Of a stretch of DNA of 64,000 nt, positions 47,584-57,325 are shown in pieces (within the stretch, counting starts at the first letter, position 1; every line of letters starts with the position of its first letter). Under the pieces are notes generated by a model. The model saw only the letters and a program-made list of their open reading frames with translations, did no database searches and was not told the DNA's origin. A program made the position numbers and the translations under genes. This DNA is from CAKZLS01 sp963701445 (GTDB lineage: Bacteria; Pseudomonadota; Alphaproteobacteria; Rhodospirillales; Defluviicoccaceae), in the NCBI GenBank assembly GCA_963701445.1, contig CAVPAM010000024.1:3577-67576 (forward strand), written 5' to 3'.

Positions 47584-49152
47584 TCAGACGATCACGGCGT
47601 CGCCGCCCCGGCGTTCATCGCCGACAGCGGCAACGCGACCATCGGCGCCACGACGAGCGGTATGCACGCCGCCGAAGAACATGTTCTTCTCGTGCCATGG
47701 CTCGACGCCGGATGCATTTCGCGCCAACGCCTCGATTTCGCCTTGCCCGAAACCGGGCTCGACGTTGATCTTTTCGTCTTCGGCGTGAATGCGCGGCGCG
47801 GCAACGGCGGCGTCCGGCGGCATGCGGAAAACGATCAGGTTGAGAAGCACCTGCAGGATCGCGGTGCGGATCCGATTGGAGCCCCCCGATCCCATGACGG
47901 TCAGATCGCCCCTCGAGTCGAAAAACAGGGTCGGCGCCATCATCGAGGCGACGCGGGTATTAAGCGGCCAGCGATGAAACCCGTGAGGATTGATGTCCTC
48001 CTCGCCGAGGATGTTGTTGAGCATGATACCGGTGTTCGGAACCACATACCCGGAACCCTCGCCGTTGGACACCGACAGGCCGGCCGCGTTGCCCGCCGCG
48101 TCCACGACGCTGATGTGCGTCGTGCCGCGCGGGGTCGCCGGACGCCCCAGGAGCTCCTGGCGATAGGTTTCAAGCAATCCGGCGTCCAGCAGACGAGCCG
48201 GCATCGCATCGGCGTCCAGTTCATGCAGCCGGCTCTCTATCCGAGCCCGGTTCGTAAGCTCCATGACGTGGGCCAACCGCGAGAGATACTTTGCCGTGCC
48301 GAAGCCGAGCGCCTCCAGGCCCAGGTTCCTCGACAGTTCCAACGCGAAGGCGATCAGGATACCGCCATTGGACGGCGGAGCATTGAGGTGGATATGCGAA
48401 CCGAAAACGTCAAGGCTGAGCGGCGCGCGGCGCCTCGATTGATAGCGTTTCATATCCAGGAGCGTGAGATGGCCGCCAGCGTTTTCGCAATCGTCGGCGA
48501 TCCGTTTCGCGATTTCGCCCCGGTAGAACAGATCCTCCCCTTCGATGGCCAGGACTTCGAGCGTATCGGCGAAGTCCGGCATGGAATAGACTTCCCCCTC
48601 GCCGATCACTTTTCCGGGATGCTCCCGGCTGCCGAACAACGCGAGGCTCTCCGGAGTGCTCGTCAGGATGGCCCCGACAAGTCCCATGATATAGGCTTGC
48701 CGGGCATTCACTCGGACACCCTCTCGCGCCAGGTTCACGGCCGGTTCGACAATCCGCCGCATCGGCATGTGGCCGAGATCCCGGTGGACCTCGAACAGCC
48801 CCCTGACAAGGCCGGGCGTCGCGATCGACCCGAGGCCGATATGAAACTCCTGCTGGGTCGGGCCAAAGTCCGCCACGATGGGTTTGAAGTCGATATCGGA
48901 CACCGGCCGGCGGCCGATGGGGGTCTGCGGGAAGCAGTCGTAAAGGATCGTTTTTCCCTGATGCGCCCCTCGATTGGCATGGGCCATCAGGAAACCGCCG
49001 CCGCCGACGGACGCGAGAACGGGCTCCGCCACGCACGCCGTGAGAATCCCGGCCAGCGCGGCGTCGAAGGCGTTGCCCCCGTCATCAAGGACGGCGGCGG
49101 CCGCGCGGCTGGTTTCTGGATGCCCGGAGGCGACGGCGCCCCTGTTTTTCAT
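47584..49152 (-). CDS. ggt: gamma-glutamyltransferase (Ntn-hydrolase) homologue
   Basis: About 522 residues from ATG 49152. The N-terminal domain shows GAVASGHPETSRAAAAVLDDGGNAFDA and the conserved PPSNGGILIAFALE. The autocatalytic cleavage threonine is the second Thr of RGTTHISVVDAAGNAAGLS, and GSGGSNRIRTAILQV is the substrate-binding end. No signal peptide is seen, so it may be cytoplasmic. It could cleave glutathione (gshA lies elsewhere in the window) or be a related acylase, as the family is broad. Confidence 0.85.
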   Translation of the reverse strand: MKNRGAVASGHPETSRAAAAVLDDGGNAFDAALAGILTACVAEPVLASVGGGGFLMAHANRGAHQGKTILYDCFPQTPIGRRPVSDIDFKPIVADFGPTQQEFHIGLGSIATPGLVRGLFEVHRDLGHMPMRRIVEPAVNLAREGVRVNARQAYIMGLVGAILTSTPESLALFGSREHPGKVIGEGEVYSMPDFADTLEVLAIEGEDLFYRGEIAKRIADDCENAGGHLTLLDMKRYQSRRRAPLSLDVFGSHIHLNAPPSNGGILIAFALELSRNLGLEALGFGTAKYLSRLAHVMELTNRARIESRLHELDADAMPARLLDAGLLETYRQELLGRPATPRGTTHISVVDAAGNAAGLSVSNGEGSGYVVPNTGIMLNNILGEEDINPHGFHRWPLNTRVASMMAPTLFFDSRGDLTVMGSGGSNRIRTAILQVLLNLIVFRMPPDAAVAAPRIHAEDEKINVEPGFGQGEIEALARNASGVEPWHEKNMFFGGVHTARRGADGRVAAVGDERRGGDAVIV

Positions 49153-49399
49153 GGCGATTACAATAGTTGTGAGCAAGCTGGAATAGGATTCTCCCGTGGG
49201 TAGCGGGTGGGCCAAAAGGTGTCAACAAATCGGACGCGCCGCAATCCGAGGTTTGTCTGGATAGCCGTACATGTCATAACATCCACTCGTTGACAGAAAG
49301 TTTCCCGGAGCCTCATCATTCCGCTAAACTGACCTTCTCGGTTGGATATGATGGTGAAACTCCCATCGATCTCTCGAACCACGGGGAGAAACGAATTTC

Positions 49400-50026
49400 A
49401 TGCGACGCCGCGGTTTTCTCCTGATGTCGGCGGGCGCGATGCTCATCATCTTGGCCGGTCCCGCCACGGTCCGGGGACAAGAGGTGATCAGCGGCGTCGT
49501 GAATGCCATGTCGTTCCACTCGATGCCCGAGGGCATGCCGATCCTTGTGCGTCCGCTCGACGATTCGCCGGAAAATATCTTTATCAAGGCACAACTCGAG
49601 GATGCCTTGACCAATTCCGGCTTCAATGTCGCGGCCGGGGACTCGTCCCTGGTGCTCTCGTTTGAAACGCGGCGCGAGCTGGGCGGCGGCCCAACCCCGC
49701 AACGACCGGTTACGCAGCGGTTCATCGAGCGGCATCAAGAGTCGGATATCGGCGACCGGCGTTACAAGCCACAAATCGGCAAGGGCTCTCCGCAAGGTCC
49801 AGCCGCCATCAGCGCGAGCCGCTTCCGTCTTGACGCGACCTTGGACGACAGGCAAGGCGGCAAACGCTTGTGGCAGGGATGGACCATCGCCCGGATGAAA
49901 GGGGACGAGACGAGAAACCTGGCGACAGCAATGGCCCCGGTGCTTGTCGACAGCCTCGGTAAAACCGTCAGGCAGCAGACCTTCGACATTCCCGTCGGCA
50001 CGGCGAGCGACACACCGGCCCGTTGA
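49400..50026 (+). CDS. exported protein of unknown function
   Basis: A 208-residue protein with a clear signal peptide (basic MRRR, then GFLLMSAGAMLIILAGPATV, cleavage near ATVRG-QE). The mature part is beta-strand-like, with a central TRRELGGGPTPQRPVTQRF segment and a possible C-terminal domain (KRLWQGWTIARMKGDETRNL). No family is recognised. It is followed 91 bases later by hisZ on the same strand. Confidence 0.6.
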   Translation: MRRRGFLLMSAGAMLIILAGPATVRGQEVISGVVNAMSFHSMPEGMPILVRPLDDSPENIFIKAQLEDALTNSGFNVAAGDSSLVLSFETRRELGGGPTPQRPVTQRFIERHQESDIGDRRYKPQIGKGSPQGPAAISASRFRLDATLDDRQGGKRLWQGWTIARMKGDETRNLATAMAPVLVDSLGKTVRQQTFDIPVGTASDTPAR

Positions 50027-50117
50027 CTTCCGAATTCGCTCCATTGGACGGCTGATCTCCAGTGATCCTTGTCCAACGCCCCGCCCCGAGGACCTTGAAA
50101 CTGTCCAGTCGAAAAAA

Positions 50118-51284
50118 ATGAACCTTAACCCGGCAAAAGCCCCGCTTCCCGAGGGACTATCGGATCAACTGCCGCCATACGCCGAGTTCGAGGCGCGGAT
50201 GGTGGAACGGTTGATGGCCGCGTTCTCGAGCCATGGCTTCGAGCGGGTGAAACCGCCGCTGCTGGAGTTCGAGGACAGTCTGCTCGGCGGCGGCGGCGCG
50301 GTCCTGGCGGAACAGACATTCCGCCTGATGGACCCGGTTTCGCAGAGAATGCTGGCGCTGCGTCCCGACATGACCATGCAGATCGCCCGGATTGCCCGAA
50401 CCCGTCTCGCCAATCGCCCGCGCCCCCTCCGCCTGGGATATGCCGGGCAGGTCGTTCGCGTGACCGGCACGCAGTTGCGCTTCGAGCGGCAGTTCGGCCA
50501 GGTGGGCGCCGAAATCATCGGCGCGACATCGTCCGCCGCGGACGCGGAGGTGATCGTGATGGCCGTGGAGGCGCTGCGGGATGCCGGGATGTCCGGGCTC
50601 ACCGTCGATCTCGGCCTTCCCACGCTTGTCCCCGCGATCCTGGCGGATCGGGCGCTCGACCCTGAATCGCAAGCGCACATTCGAGCCGCTCTCGACCACA
50701 AGGACGAGGCCGCGATCTCCAGCCTCTCTGCCCTTATCGGAGACGGCGCGACAACGCTCCTCTTGAGCCTCGTCGGCGCGACCGGCCACGCCAGCCGCGC
50801 GATTGCGCTGCTGCAACAGGCTCCGCTGCCGAGATCCGCCGTTTCCGAGCTTTCGGAACTGATCCGGGTGTTCGAGCGCGTGAACGCCGAGGTCGCGGAT
50901 CTGACCATTACCGTCGACCCCCTGGAGAATCGGGGGTTCGAATACCATACGGGCGTCACCTTTACCTTGTTCGCGAGAGGCGTGCGAGAGGAACTCGGGC
51001 GGGGTGGCCGGTACATGGCGGGAATGCCCGACGGCGAGTGCGAGCCCGCCACCGGTGTGTCGCTGTTCATGGACTCCATCGTGCGCGCCGTGCCCGCGCC
51101 GCGCGACGGGCGCCGGATCTTCGTTCCGGCCGGCACGTCGTCGGCGCATGCGGTCCGATTGCGCGCGGAAGGCTGGATAACCGTCGCCGGCCTGGATGAT
51201 GTGTCGGACACGATGGGGGAGGCCGCGCGACAACGATGCTCCCACGTCTTCATTGACGGTAAAGCCCACAAGGTCGATACCTAG
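50118..51284 (+). CDS. hisZ: ATP phosphoribosyltransferase regulatory subunit
   Basis: A 388-residue HisRS-like paralogue that activates the short form of HisG, the first enzyme of histidine synthesis. The class II core is visible (VKPPLLEFEDSLLG, FRLMDPVSQRMLALRPDMTMQIARI), but catalytic HisRS residues and the anticodon domain are missing, as expected for HisZ. No hisG lies in the window. It is followed by purA, 32 bases later, a common alphaproteobacterial pair. Confidence 0.9.
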   Translation: MNLNPAKAPLPEGLSDQLPPYAEFEARMVERLMAAFSSHGFERVKPPLLEFEDSLLGGGGAVLAEQTFRLMDPVSQRMLALRPDMTMQIARIARTRLANRPRPLRLGYAGQVVRVTGTQLRFERQFGQVGAEIIGATSSAADAEVIVMAVEALRDAGMSGLTVDLGLPTLVPAILADRALDPESQAHIRAALDHKDEAAISSLSALIGDGATTLLLSLVGATGHASRAIALLQQAPLPRSAVSELSELIRVFERVNAEVADLTITVDPLENRGFEYHTGVTFTLFARGVREELGRGGRYMAGMPDGECEPATGVSLFMDSIVRAVPAPRDGRRIFVPAGTSSAHAVRLRAEGWITVAGLDDVSDTMGEAARQRCSHVFIDGKAHKVDT

Positions 51285-51316
51285 TGGTTTGGTTTCGACC
51301 CGAGGAATAGAGCGCA

Positions 51317-52609
51317 ATGGCCAATGTAGTAGTTATCGGTTCGCAATGGGGCGACGAGGGAAAAGGCAAGATCGTCGACTGGCTTTCGGAACGCGCCGAC
51401 GTGGTGGTCCGCTTTCAGGGGGGCCACAACGCGGGACATACCCTCGTTATCGATGGGGTGACCTACAAGTTGAGCTTGCTGCCGTCTGGAGTGGTCCGTC
51501 GGGGCAAACTGGCCATCATCGGCAACGGTGTCGTCCTCGATCCATGGGCATTGCTGGCGGAGATCGACGTGTTGAAGGGGCAAGGGGTCGAGATCGGCCC
51601 CGACAATGTTCGCATCGCCGAAAACGTTCCCCTCATTCTGCCGTTGCACCGCAATCTCGACAAGGTCCGGGAGATGGCGCTGGGAAACGCTCGGATCGGG
51701 ACGACCGGTCGCGGCATCGGCCCCGCCTATGAGGACAAGGTGGCCCGCAGGGCGATCCGCCTTGGCGATCTCGCGGACAAGCACCTCTATTCCGGCAAGG
51801 TGACCACCCTGCTGCTGCACCACAATGCGTTGCTCCGGGGTCTCGGAATGCCGGAAGTGGATGCCGACGCGCTCGTGGCCGAACTCGCGGAAGTGGCGCC
51901 GAAAGTGCTGCCCTTCGCCGACACCGTATGGAAGACCCTCGACGGCGTCCGCCAGGCCGGAAAGCGAATCCTGTTCGAGGGCGCGCAGGGCACCATGCTG
52001 GACATCGATCACGGCACCTATCCCTTCGTTACGTCATCGAACACCGTGGCGGGCGCGGCGGCCGCCGGCTCGGGACTTGGCCCCGGCATGATGGATTACG
52101 TTCTGGGGATCACCAAGGCGTACACCACGCGGGTAGGCAGCGGACCGTTTCCAACGGAACTCGACGACGCGATCGGAAAACGGCTTGGCGAACGGGGCAA
52201 GGAATTCGGAACGGTTACGGGCCGCGCCCGGAGATGCGGCTGGTTCGACGCCGTGCTCGTCCGGCAGGCCGTCAAGGTCAACGGCATACGCGGCATCGCG
52301 CTGACCAAGCTCGATGTCCTCGACGGACTGGATACGCTGAAGGTCTGCACCGGCTACAGGATCGACGGTGAACTCATCGATTCCCTGCCGGCTTCCACAA
52401 TCCGGCAATCCAACGTCGAGCCGGTATACGAAGACGTGCCAGGCTGGTCCGAAAGCACGCGCGGCGCCCGATCTTGGGCCGACCTGCCGGCCACGGCGGT
52501 CAAATACATTCGCCGCATCGAAGAACTCATCCAAGCGCCCGTCCACCTTCTGTCGACCAGCCCGGAGCGGGAAGATACGATCATGGTCCGGGATCCGTTC
52601 GTCAATTAA
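51317..52609 (+). CDS. purA: adenylosuccinate synthetase
   Basis: A 430-residue GTP-dependent enzyme that joins IMP and aspartate on the route to AMP. Catalytic Asp13 in GSQWGDEGKGKIVD and His41 in GGHNAGHTLV are present, as are FEGAQGTMLDIDHGTYPFVTSSN and the GTP-binding TKLDVLDGLD. Length is normal. Confidence 0.98.
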   Translation: MANVVVIGSQWGDEGKGKIVDWLSERADVVVRFQGGHNAGHTLVIDGVTYKLSLLPSGVVRRGKLAIIGNGVVLDPWALLAEIDVLKGQGVEIGPDNVRIAENVPLILPLHRNLDKVREMALGNARIGTTGRGIGPAYEDKVARRAIRLGDLADKHLYSGKVTTLLLHHNALLRGLGMPEVDADALVAELAEVAPKVLPFADTVWKTLDGVRQAGKRILFEGAQGTMLDIDHGTYPFVTSSNTVAGAAAAGSGLGPGMMDYVLGITKAYTTRVGSGPFPTELDDAIGKRLGERGKEFGTVTGRARRCGWFDAVLVRQAVKVNGIRGIALTKLDVLDGLDTLKVCTGYRIDGELIDSLPASTIRQSNVEPVYEDVPGWSESTRGARSWADLPATAVKYIRRIEELIQAPVHLLSTSPEREDTIMVRDPFVN

Positions 52610-52645
52610 GGGCCTATGACGGGCGCGGTCCCGCGGATTTCATGG

Positions 52646-53530
52646 TCAACACGCGATGCGTTCTTCGATGATGGCGTTTTTCATGGATTTCTGCAGTTTT
52701 TCAAATGCCCGGACTTCTATCTGACGAACGCGTTCGCGGGAGATCCCGTATCGTTCGCTCAACCGCTCCAGTGTCGTCGGGTTCTCTCTCAGCCGGCGTT
52801 CGAAAATAATGTGACGCTCCCGGTCGGACAGACTCCTGAGAGCGCCGACGAGGAGTTGACGCCTTTTGTCGAGTTCCTCCGACTCGGCCAATCGGACTTC
52901 CTGGCTTTCTTCCTGGTCGATCAGCCAATCCTGCCATTCGCCGTCTCCCTCCTCGCGGAGCGGGGCGTTCAGCGAGCTGTCCGGGCCGGAAATCCGCCGG
53001 TTCATTTGGACGACGTCGTTTTCCGTCACCTTGAGGCGACTGGCGATGCCGGTGACGTGCTCGGGCGCGAGGTCGCCCTCCTCGATGGCCTGCATCTGGC
53101 CCTTGAGCTTCCTCAGATTGAAAAAAAGCTTCTTCTGGGCGGCGGTGGTGCCCATCTTGACCAACGACCACGAATGCAGGATGTATTCCTGAATGGCCGC
53201 GCGGATCCACCACATGGCATAGGTGGCAAGGCGGAATCCGCGATCCGGATCGAACCGCACGACCGCCTGCATCATGCCGACATTGCCTTCGGATATGAGC
53301 TCTCCCAACGGCAAGCCGTATCCCCGATAGCCCATGGCGATCTTGGCGACCAGGCGCAGATGACTGGTCACGAGCTTGTGAGCGGAGTTGACGTCGCCGT
53401 CATCGACCCAGTTCCGCGCGAGCTTCTGTTCCTCCTCGGGCGCCAGCATCGGAAACTTGCGAATTTGCTGTAGATATCGCCCTAGGTTGCGATCCGGCAC
53501 AATATAAAGATCACTGACGGGTCTCGGCAT
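52646..53530 (-). CDS. rpoH: heat-shock sigma factor RpoH (sigma-32)
   Basis: A 294-residue group-3-like sigma factor. Region 2 shows LVTSHLRLVAKIAMGYRGYGLP and LISEGNVGMMQAVVRFDPDRG followed by RLATYAMWWIRAAIQEYIL. The RpoH box QKKLFFNLRKLK is present, and region 4 ends with LSERYGISRERVRQIEVRAFEKLQ. It directs RNA polymerase to chaperone and protease genes after heat or envelope stress. It follows rluD on the same strand. Confidence 0.97.
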   Translation of the reverse strand: MPRPVSDLYIVPDRNLGRYLQQIRKFPMLAPEEEQKLARNWVDDGDVNSAHKLVTSHLRLVAKIAMGYRGYGLPLGELISEGNVGMMQAVVRFDPDRGFRLATYAMWWIRAAIQEYILHSWSLVKMGTTAAQKKLFFNLRKLKGQMQAIEEGDLAPEHVTGIASRLKVTENDVVQMNRRISGPDSSLNAPLREEGDGEWQDWLIDQEESQEVRLAESEELDKRRQLLVGALRSLSDRERHIIFERRLRENPTTLERLSERYGISRERVRQIEVRAFEKLQKSMKNAIIEERIAC

Positions 53531-53654
53531 CGTTCCTCCTCCCCGTTCGACGCCCGGCTGGATTTTGTCACCTAGCCTTGATTTCTTTTCGTTTTTTTGC
53601 GCGCCGATGATTGGAACAATGATAGCGCGGTACGTTACTGGAACATAGCCAAAA

Positions 53655-54626
53655 CTACAAAGTGTCCAAGAACTCCAATAATTCCCTGAAGTGTTGGGGA
53701 AGTCCGGACTCGAACCGAAGCCGTTCGGCGGTCACGGGGTGTTTCACGCCAAGCAAATACGCATGAAGAGCTTGGCCGGGCAGGGATGGGAACGACGATC
53801 GCATGGGCTCCGGCAGGCCGCGAACCCGGTTTCGGCCTCCTCCATAAACCGGGTCGCCCAGCAGGGGATGGCCCATCGCCGCGAGGTGAACACGGATCTG
53901 GTGCGTCCGTCCGGTCTCGAGCCGGCATTCGACAAGACTGGCGTACCCGCCGAACGCCGTCTCGACGGCATAGTGCGTGCGCGCCGGCTTTCCGCCTCGG
54001 GCCACGACCGCCATCTTCTTGCGGTTCGTCGGGCAGCGACCCACGTTCGTGGCGATGACTCCCCGGGGCGGCCGGGGGACACCCCAGACGGCGGCGCGAT
54101 AGGCCCGCTCCACGCTGTGCTCGGAAAACTGCCGAACCAGTCCAAGGTAAGCCTCGTCGCTCTTGGCCACCACGATCAGGCCGCTCGTATCCTTGTCGAG
54201 ACGGTGGACGATCCCCGGGCGGAAATCTCCGCCGATCCCGGAGAGGCCGCCGGAGCAATGAGCCAGAAGGGCATTCACCAGGGTGCCGTCGGGATTACCC
54301 GCCGCCGGATGGACCACCAGTCCGGCGGGCTTGTCCACGATAACAAGATGAGGATCCTCGTAGACGATCCGCAGGGGGATGGGCTGGGCGCGTGGCGCCA
54401 CCGGCGAAGGCGGCGGAACGAAAACGGCAAGCGTTTCCGCGGCGAGCACGCGCCGCGAGGGATCCTGGATTCGACCCTTTCCCATGACTTCCACCAAACC
54501 GCCGGCGATCAGCGCCTGCAACCGGGTGCGCGAGAGCGCCGGAATCGCATCCGCCAATAGACGGTCGAGGCGCATGCCGGCCTTGTCCTCGCCGACCGTC
54601 ACGGTGTAAGTGGAAGTCCCTACCAT
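53655..54626 (-). CDS. rluD: 23S rRNA pseudouridine synthase RluD
   Basis: A 323-residue enzyme that makes pseudouridine in helix 69 of 23S rRNA. An N-terminal S4-like RNA-binding domain (RLDRLLADAIPALSRTRLQALI) is followed by the RluA catalytic motif GIVHRLDKDTSGLIVVAKSD with the catalytic Asp. GRTHQIRVHLAAMGHPLLGD follows. The ATG at 54626 is preferred. It is divergent from the DUF6476-like gene. Confidence 0.95.
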   Translation of the reverse strand: MVGTSTYTVTVGEDKAGMRLDRLLADAIPALSRTRLQALIAGGLVEVMGKGRIQDPSRRVLAAETLAVFVPPPSPVAPRAQPIPLRIVYEDPHLVIVDKPAGLVVHPAAGNPDGTLVNALLAHCSGGLSGIGGDFRPGIVHRLDKDTSGLIVVAKSDEAYLGLVRQFSEHSVERAYRAAVWGVPRPPRGVIATNVGRCPTNRKKMAVVARGGKPARTHYAVETAFGGYASLVECRLETGRTHQIRVHLAAMGHPLLGDPVYGGGRNRVRGLPEPMRSSFPSLPGQALHAYLLGVKHPVTAERLRFESGLPQHFRELLEFLDTL

Positions 54627-54647
54627 CACACAGGCTGAGCACAAATC

Positions 54648-55022
54648 ATGCAAGCACTCAAGGGTTTGGTCGTCGGGCTGGGCCTGCTCATCGTTCTTGG
54701 CGCTGTGCTCCTGGGCTACGGTTTCTACGTCAAGTTCCACGACAAGGACGCCACCTTGTTCAATCTGAAACGCGACGCGCCCGCCGCCGTCGCGCCTCCC
54801 GTCGCGGGCGGCCCCGCCGCCGCCCCGGAGGCCGCGCCCGCTCCGGACACCGGATTCGGCGAGGCGCGACTGGACCTGCCGGAGGGCTGCACCATCGCGG
54901 AAATGCGGCCGAGCGGCCATCGCCTGTACCTGCGGACCGGGCCGAAGGGCCTTTGCGAACGGATCGTCATCGTCGACGTGACCGACGGCAAGGTGCTGGG
55001 CACCATTGTCGTCACGCCGTGA
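54648..55022 (+). CDS. small membrane-anchored protein, DUF6476-like
   Basis: A 124-residue protein with one N-terminal helix (GLVVGLGLLIVLGAVLLGYG), a Pro/Ala-rich linker and a compact C-terminal domain (LPEGCTIAEMRPSGHRLYLR and ERIVIVDVTDGKVLGTIVV). This fits the alphaproteobacterial DUF6476 family by memory; function is unknown. Its stop overlaps the GTG start of the JAMM protein, so the two are coupled. Confidence 0.6.
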   Translation: MQALKGLVVGLGLLIVLGAVLLGYGFYVKFHDKDATLFNLKRDAPAAVAPPVAGGPAAAPEAAPAPDTGFGEARLDLPEGCTIAEMRPSGHRLYLRTGPKGLCERIVIVDVTDGKVLGTIVVTP

Positions 55023-55444
55023 TCGTCCTTCCCCGGCCGCTGCGCGATCAGATCGTCCGGTTTGCCGAGCACGCGTATCCGGAGGAATGCTGCGGATTGC
55101 TGATCGGCCACGATGACGGCCGCGCCCGCGTGACCGTCACGCGGGTTGCGCCAAGCCGCAACGTGGCGGAGGGCCGCGAGCGCGACAGCTTCGAGGTGGA
55201 TCCCCAGTTGCGTTTCGACCTGATGCGCGAATTGAACCACGGTCCAGACCGCATTATCGGCCACTACCACTCCCATCCCGACAATCCGGCTCGCCCCTCG
55301 GCCCGCGATCGGGCGATGGCGTGGGAGCCGGAGTTGATCTGGGTGATCGTATCGGTTCGAGAGGGCCGCGTTAGTCAGGTTGCCGCGCACCTCCTGGAGC
55401 CCCTCGCTCGGCGATTTCGCGAGATTCCGATACGTCCCGAGTAG
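55019..55444 (+). CDS. JAMM/MPN+ metallopeptidase-like protein
   Basis: A 141-residue JAB1/MPN/Mov34-type protein starting at GTG 55019. The JAMM zinc signature is complete: the conserved glutamate in AYPEECCGLLIGH and HxH...S...D in GHYHSHPDNPARPSARDRAMAW. Bacterial members of this size (Mec/RadC-independent type) often cleave ubiquitin-like sulfur carriers or other peptides. No sulfur-carrier gene lies beside it here. The GTG start overlaps the stop of the preceding membrane protein. Confidence 0.88.
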   Translation: MIVLPRPLRDQIVRFAEHAYPEECCGLLIGHDDGRARVTVTRVAPSRNVAEGRERDSFEVDPQLRFDLMRELNHGPDRIIGHYHSHPDNPARPSARDRAMAWEPELIWVIVSVREGRVSQVAAHLLEPLARRFREIPIRPE

Positions 55445-55591
55445 CCGCGGAATCAAGCGCTCCGAGCGTACATGCCCAGCGCATGACCGGGTTGCCGTTT
55501 TGTCGCCGGTGCCCGTCAAATTTTGTCGGGTTCCCGGCGCGCGATGGAGTAAGCTCGGCGGAACGAACCATTACAACCAGGGACTTCATCC

Positions 55592-56986
55592 ATGCTCCCG
55601 GAACTGATCCCGGACACCAACTATCTCCTGCGGATGGAAGACGGAACCATCAAGCAGGTCAATCCCTTCACCGGCACCGAGGTCTGGACCGTTCCGGGCA
55701 GGGCCAACCGCCCCCTGAACGTCGACAAGTCCGAGGGGAAAAGGCTGGATCCCGGCAAGGCCGATCATCACTGTACGTTTTGCGCCGGAGAGTATTTTCA
55801 GACGCCGCCGGAGAAGAGCCGCCTCGTCAAGACCGACGGAGGCTACGAGGTCCTCCGGCAACTCAAGGCCGAGGCCTTCAACGATACGGTGGCGGAGTTC
55901 CGGCGCGTTCCGAACATGTTCGAGATCGTCTCCTACGATTACTGGGAGAAGAATTTCGGCTACAGCCTCCCGGACACGGCGCAGTCCCACAAACACAGTT
56001 ATCTGTCGACCGATATGGGACGCCGTCACGTTCTCGGCGTCGTCGAGAAACGGCTCGCGCTCTCGGGGCTCGAACCCGCCACCATCAAGTCCATATCGGT
56101 GGAAGACAAGCTGCGGATGGCCAACGGGTTTTTCGGCGGCGGCCACGAGTTGATCCTGGCGCGAAGGCATTACGTCGAGGGCGCGGAATACGACAACCAG
56201 CTCGCGTCTTCCGGGTCCATGACACCGGAAGAACACTATCAGTATATTCACTTCACCATCGACGCGGTTCGCGACATCTACGTCACCAACCGCTACGTCC
56301 GTTACGTCGCGGTGTTCCAGAACTGGCTCCGGCCGGCGGGAGCCTCTTTCGATCACCTGCACAAGCAGCTCGTCGCCATCGACGAGCGTGGCGTCCAGAA
56401 CGAAATCGAGCTCCGTCTGGCGCGCGCCAATCCCAACATCTTCAATGAAGCGGCGGTCAACTTCGCCGGTTACCGGAACCTGGTGTTCGCGGAAAACGAT
56501 CACGCCATCGCCTTCGCCGGTTTCGGCCACCGGTTTCCCACCCTGGAGGTCTTTTCCAAGAGCCAGCGCAGCCAGCCCTGGAACCACTCCGCCGAGGAGC
56601 TTCGCGGCATGTCGGACATCATCCACGCCTGCCACGCCGCCATGGGGCCGGACATCCCGTGCAACGAGGAATGGTATTACAAGCCCCCCGATGCCGACGT
56701 GGCGATGCCCTGGCGGGTGCTCATCAAATGGCGGATCACGACCGCCGCCGGTTTCGAGGGCGGAACCAAGATCTACGTGAACACCATCGATCCGGAGAGC
56801 CTGAGGGACAAGGTGGTGCCGTCGCTGTTCGACCTTAAGAACAAGGGCAAGATTGCCCCGATGAAGATCGCCTTCGAATGCGACTGCGTCCCCAACTGCC
56901 TGAAATACAACCCCGCCGTCCGCGACCAACTGGCGTTGGACCCCGAATTCCCGCCCCTTTCCGGCGACTCGCGATTGGAAAAGTAG
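55592..56986 (+). CDS. galactose-1-phosphate uridylyltransferase-like protein (DUF4921 type)
   Basis: A 464-residue protein with a HIT-superfamily GalT-like core. The N-terminal zinc-type CTFCAGEYFQTPPE and the central histidine motif RPAGASFDHLHKQL resemble the GalT HxH active site. The C-terminal region repeats the fold (DIPCNEEWYYKPPDAD, PWRVLIKWRITTAAGFEGG). It may transfer nucleotidyl groups to sugar phosphates; the substrate is unknown. It matches a family I recall as DUF4921, which is an identification from memory. It precedes tRNA-Glu. Confidence 0.7.
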   Translation: MLPELIPDTNYLLRMEDGTIKQVNPFTGTEVWTVPGRANRPLNVDKSEGKRLDPGKADHHCTFCAGEYFQTPPEKSRLVKTDGGYEVLRQLKAEAFNDTVAEFRRVPNMFEIVSYDYWEKNFGYSLPDTAQSHKHSYLSTDMGRRHVLGVVEKRLALSGLEPATIKSISVEDKLRMANGFFGGGHELILARRHYVEGAEYDNQLASSGSMTPEEHYQYIHFTIDAVRDIYVTNRYVRYVAVFQNWLRPAGASFDHLHKQLVAIDERGVQNEIELRLARANPNIFNEAAVNFAGYRNLVFAENDHAIAFAGFGHRFPTLEVFSKSQRSQPWNHSAEELRGMSDIIHACHAAMGPDIPCNEEWYYKPPDADVAMPWRVLIKWRITTAAGFEGGTKIYVNTIDPESLRDKVVPSLFDLKNKGKIAPMKIAFECDCVPNCLKYNPAVRDQLALDPEFPPLSGDSRLEK

Positions 56987-57082
56987 TGCCGCGAAGCGGT
57001 TGCCGATCAGGTATCATGAGTGCGGTTTGGCCAATTATCTTGATCCGGGAAGGTGAGTCCCTGTAAACGTAGTGTCCGTTGC

Positions 57083-57158
57083 GTCCCCTTCGTCTAGAGG
57101 CCTAGGACACCGCCCTCTCACGGCGGCAACAGGGGTTCGAATCCCCTAGGGGACGCCA
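57083..57158 (+). tRNA. tRNA-Glu (anticodon CTC)
   Basis: Acceptor GTCCCCT/AGGGGAC, D arm, anticodon stem CCGCC/GGCGG around CTCTCAC (anticodon CTC at 34-36), T arm with TTCGAAT, and an encoded 3' CCA. It reads GAG codons. It lies between the GalT-like gene and the GH15 gene. Confidence 0.97.
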
Positions 57159-57175
57159 ATCACATGAATGGATTA

Positions 57176-57204
57176 GTCGGCCTGTTGGGGCGGCTTCATT
57201 TTTT
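57176..57204 (+). terminator. probable tRNA-Glu terminator
   Basis: GTCGGCC pairs with GGGCGGC apart from one mismatch and one wobble, then TTCATTTTTT follows, 17 bases after the tRNA 3' end. Confidence 0.5.
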
Positions 57205-57325
57205 CCAGACTCAGACCCTCCGATAATCCTTAGCTGACCGATGGAGCGTATCGCGGTCAAACGCTTTGCCAAAAGGACTCCATTGCCAAAAGCTCGGGAA
57301 AACGCCCGGAAATCTCAGGGGTAAT

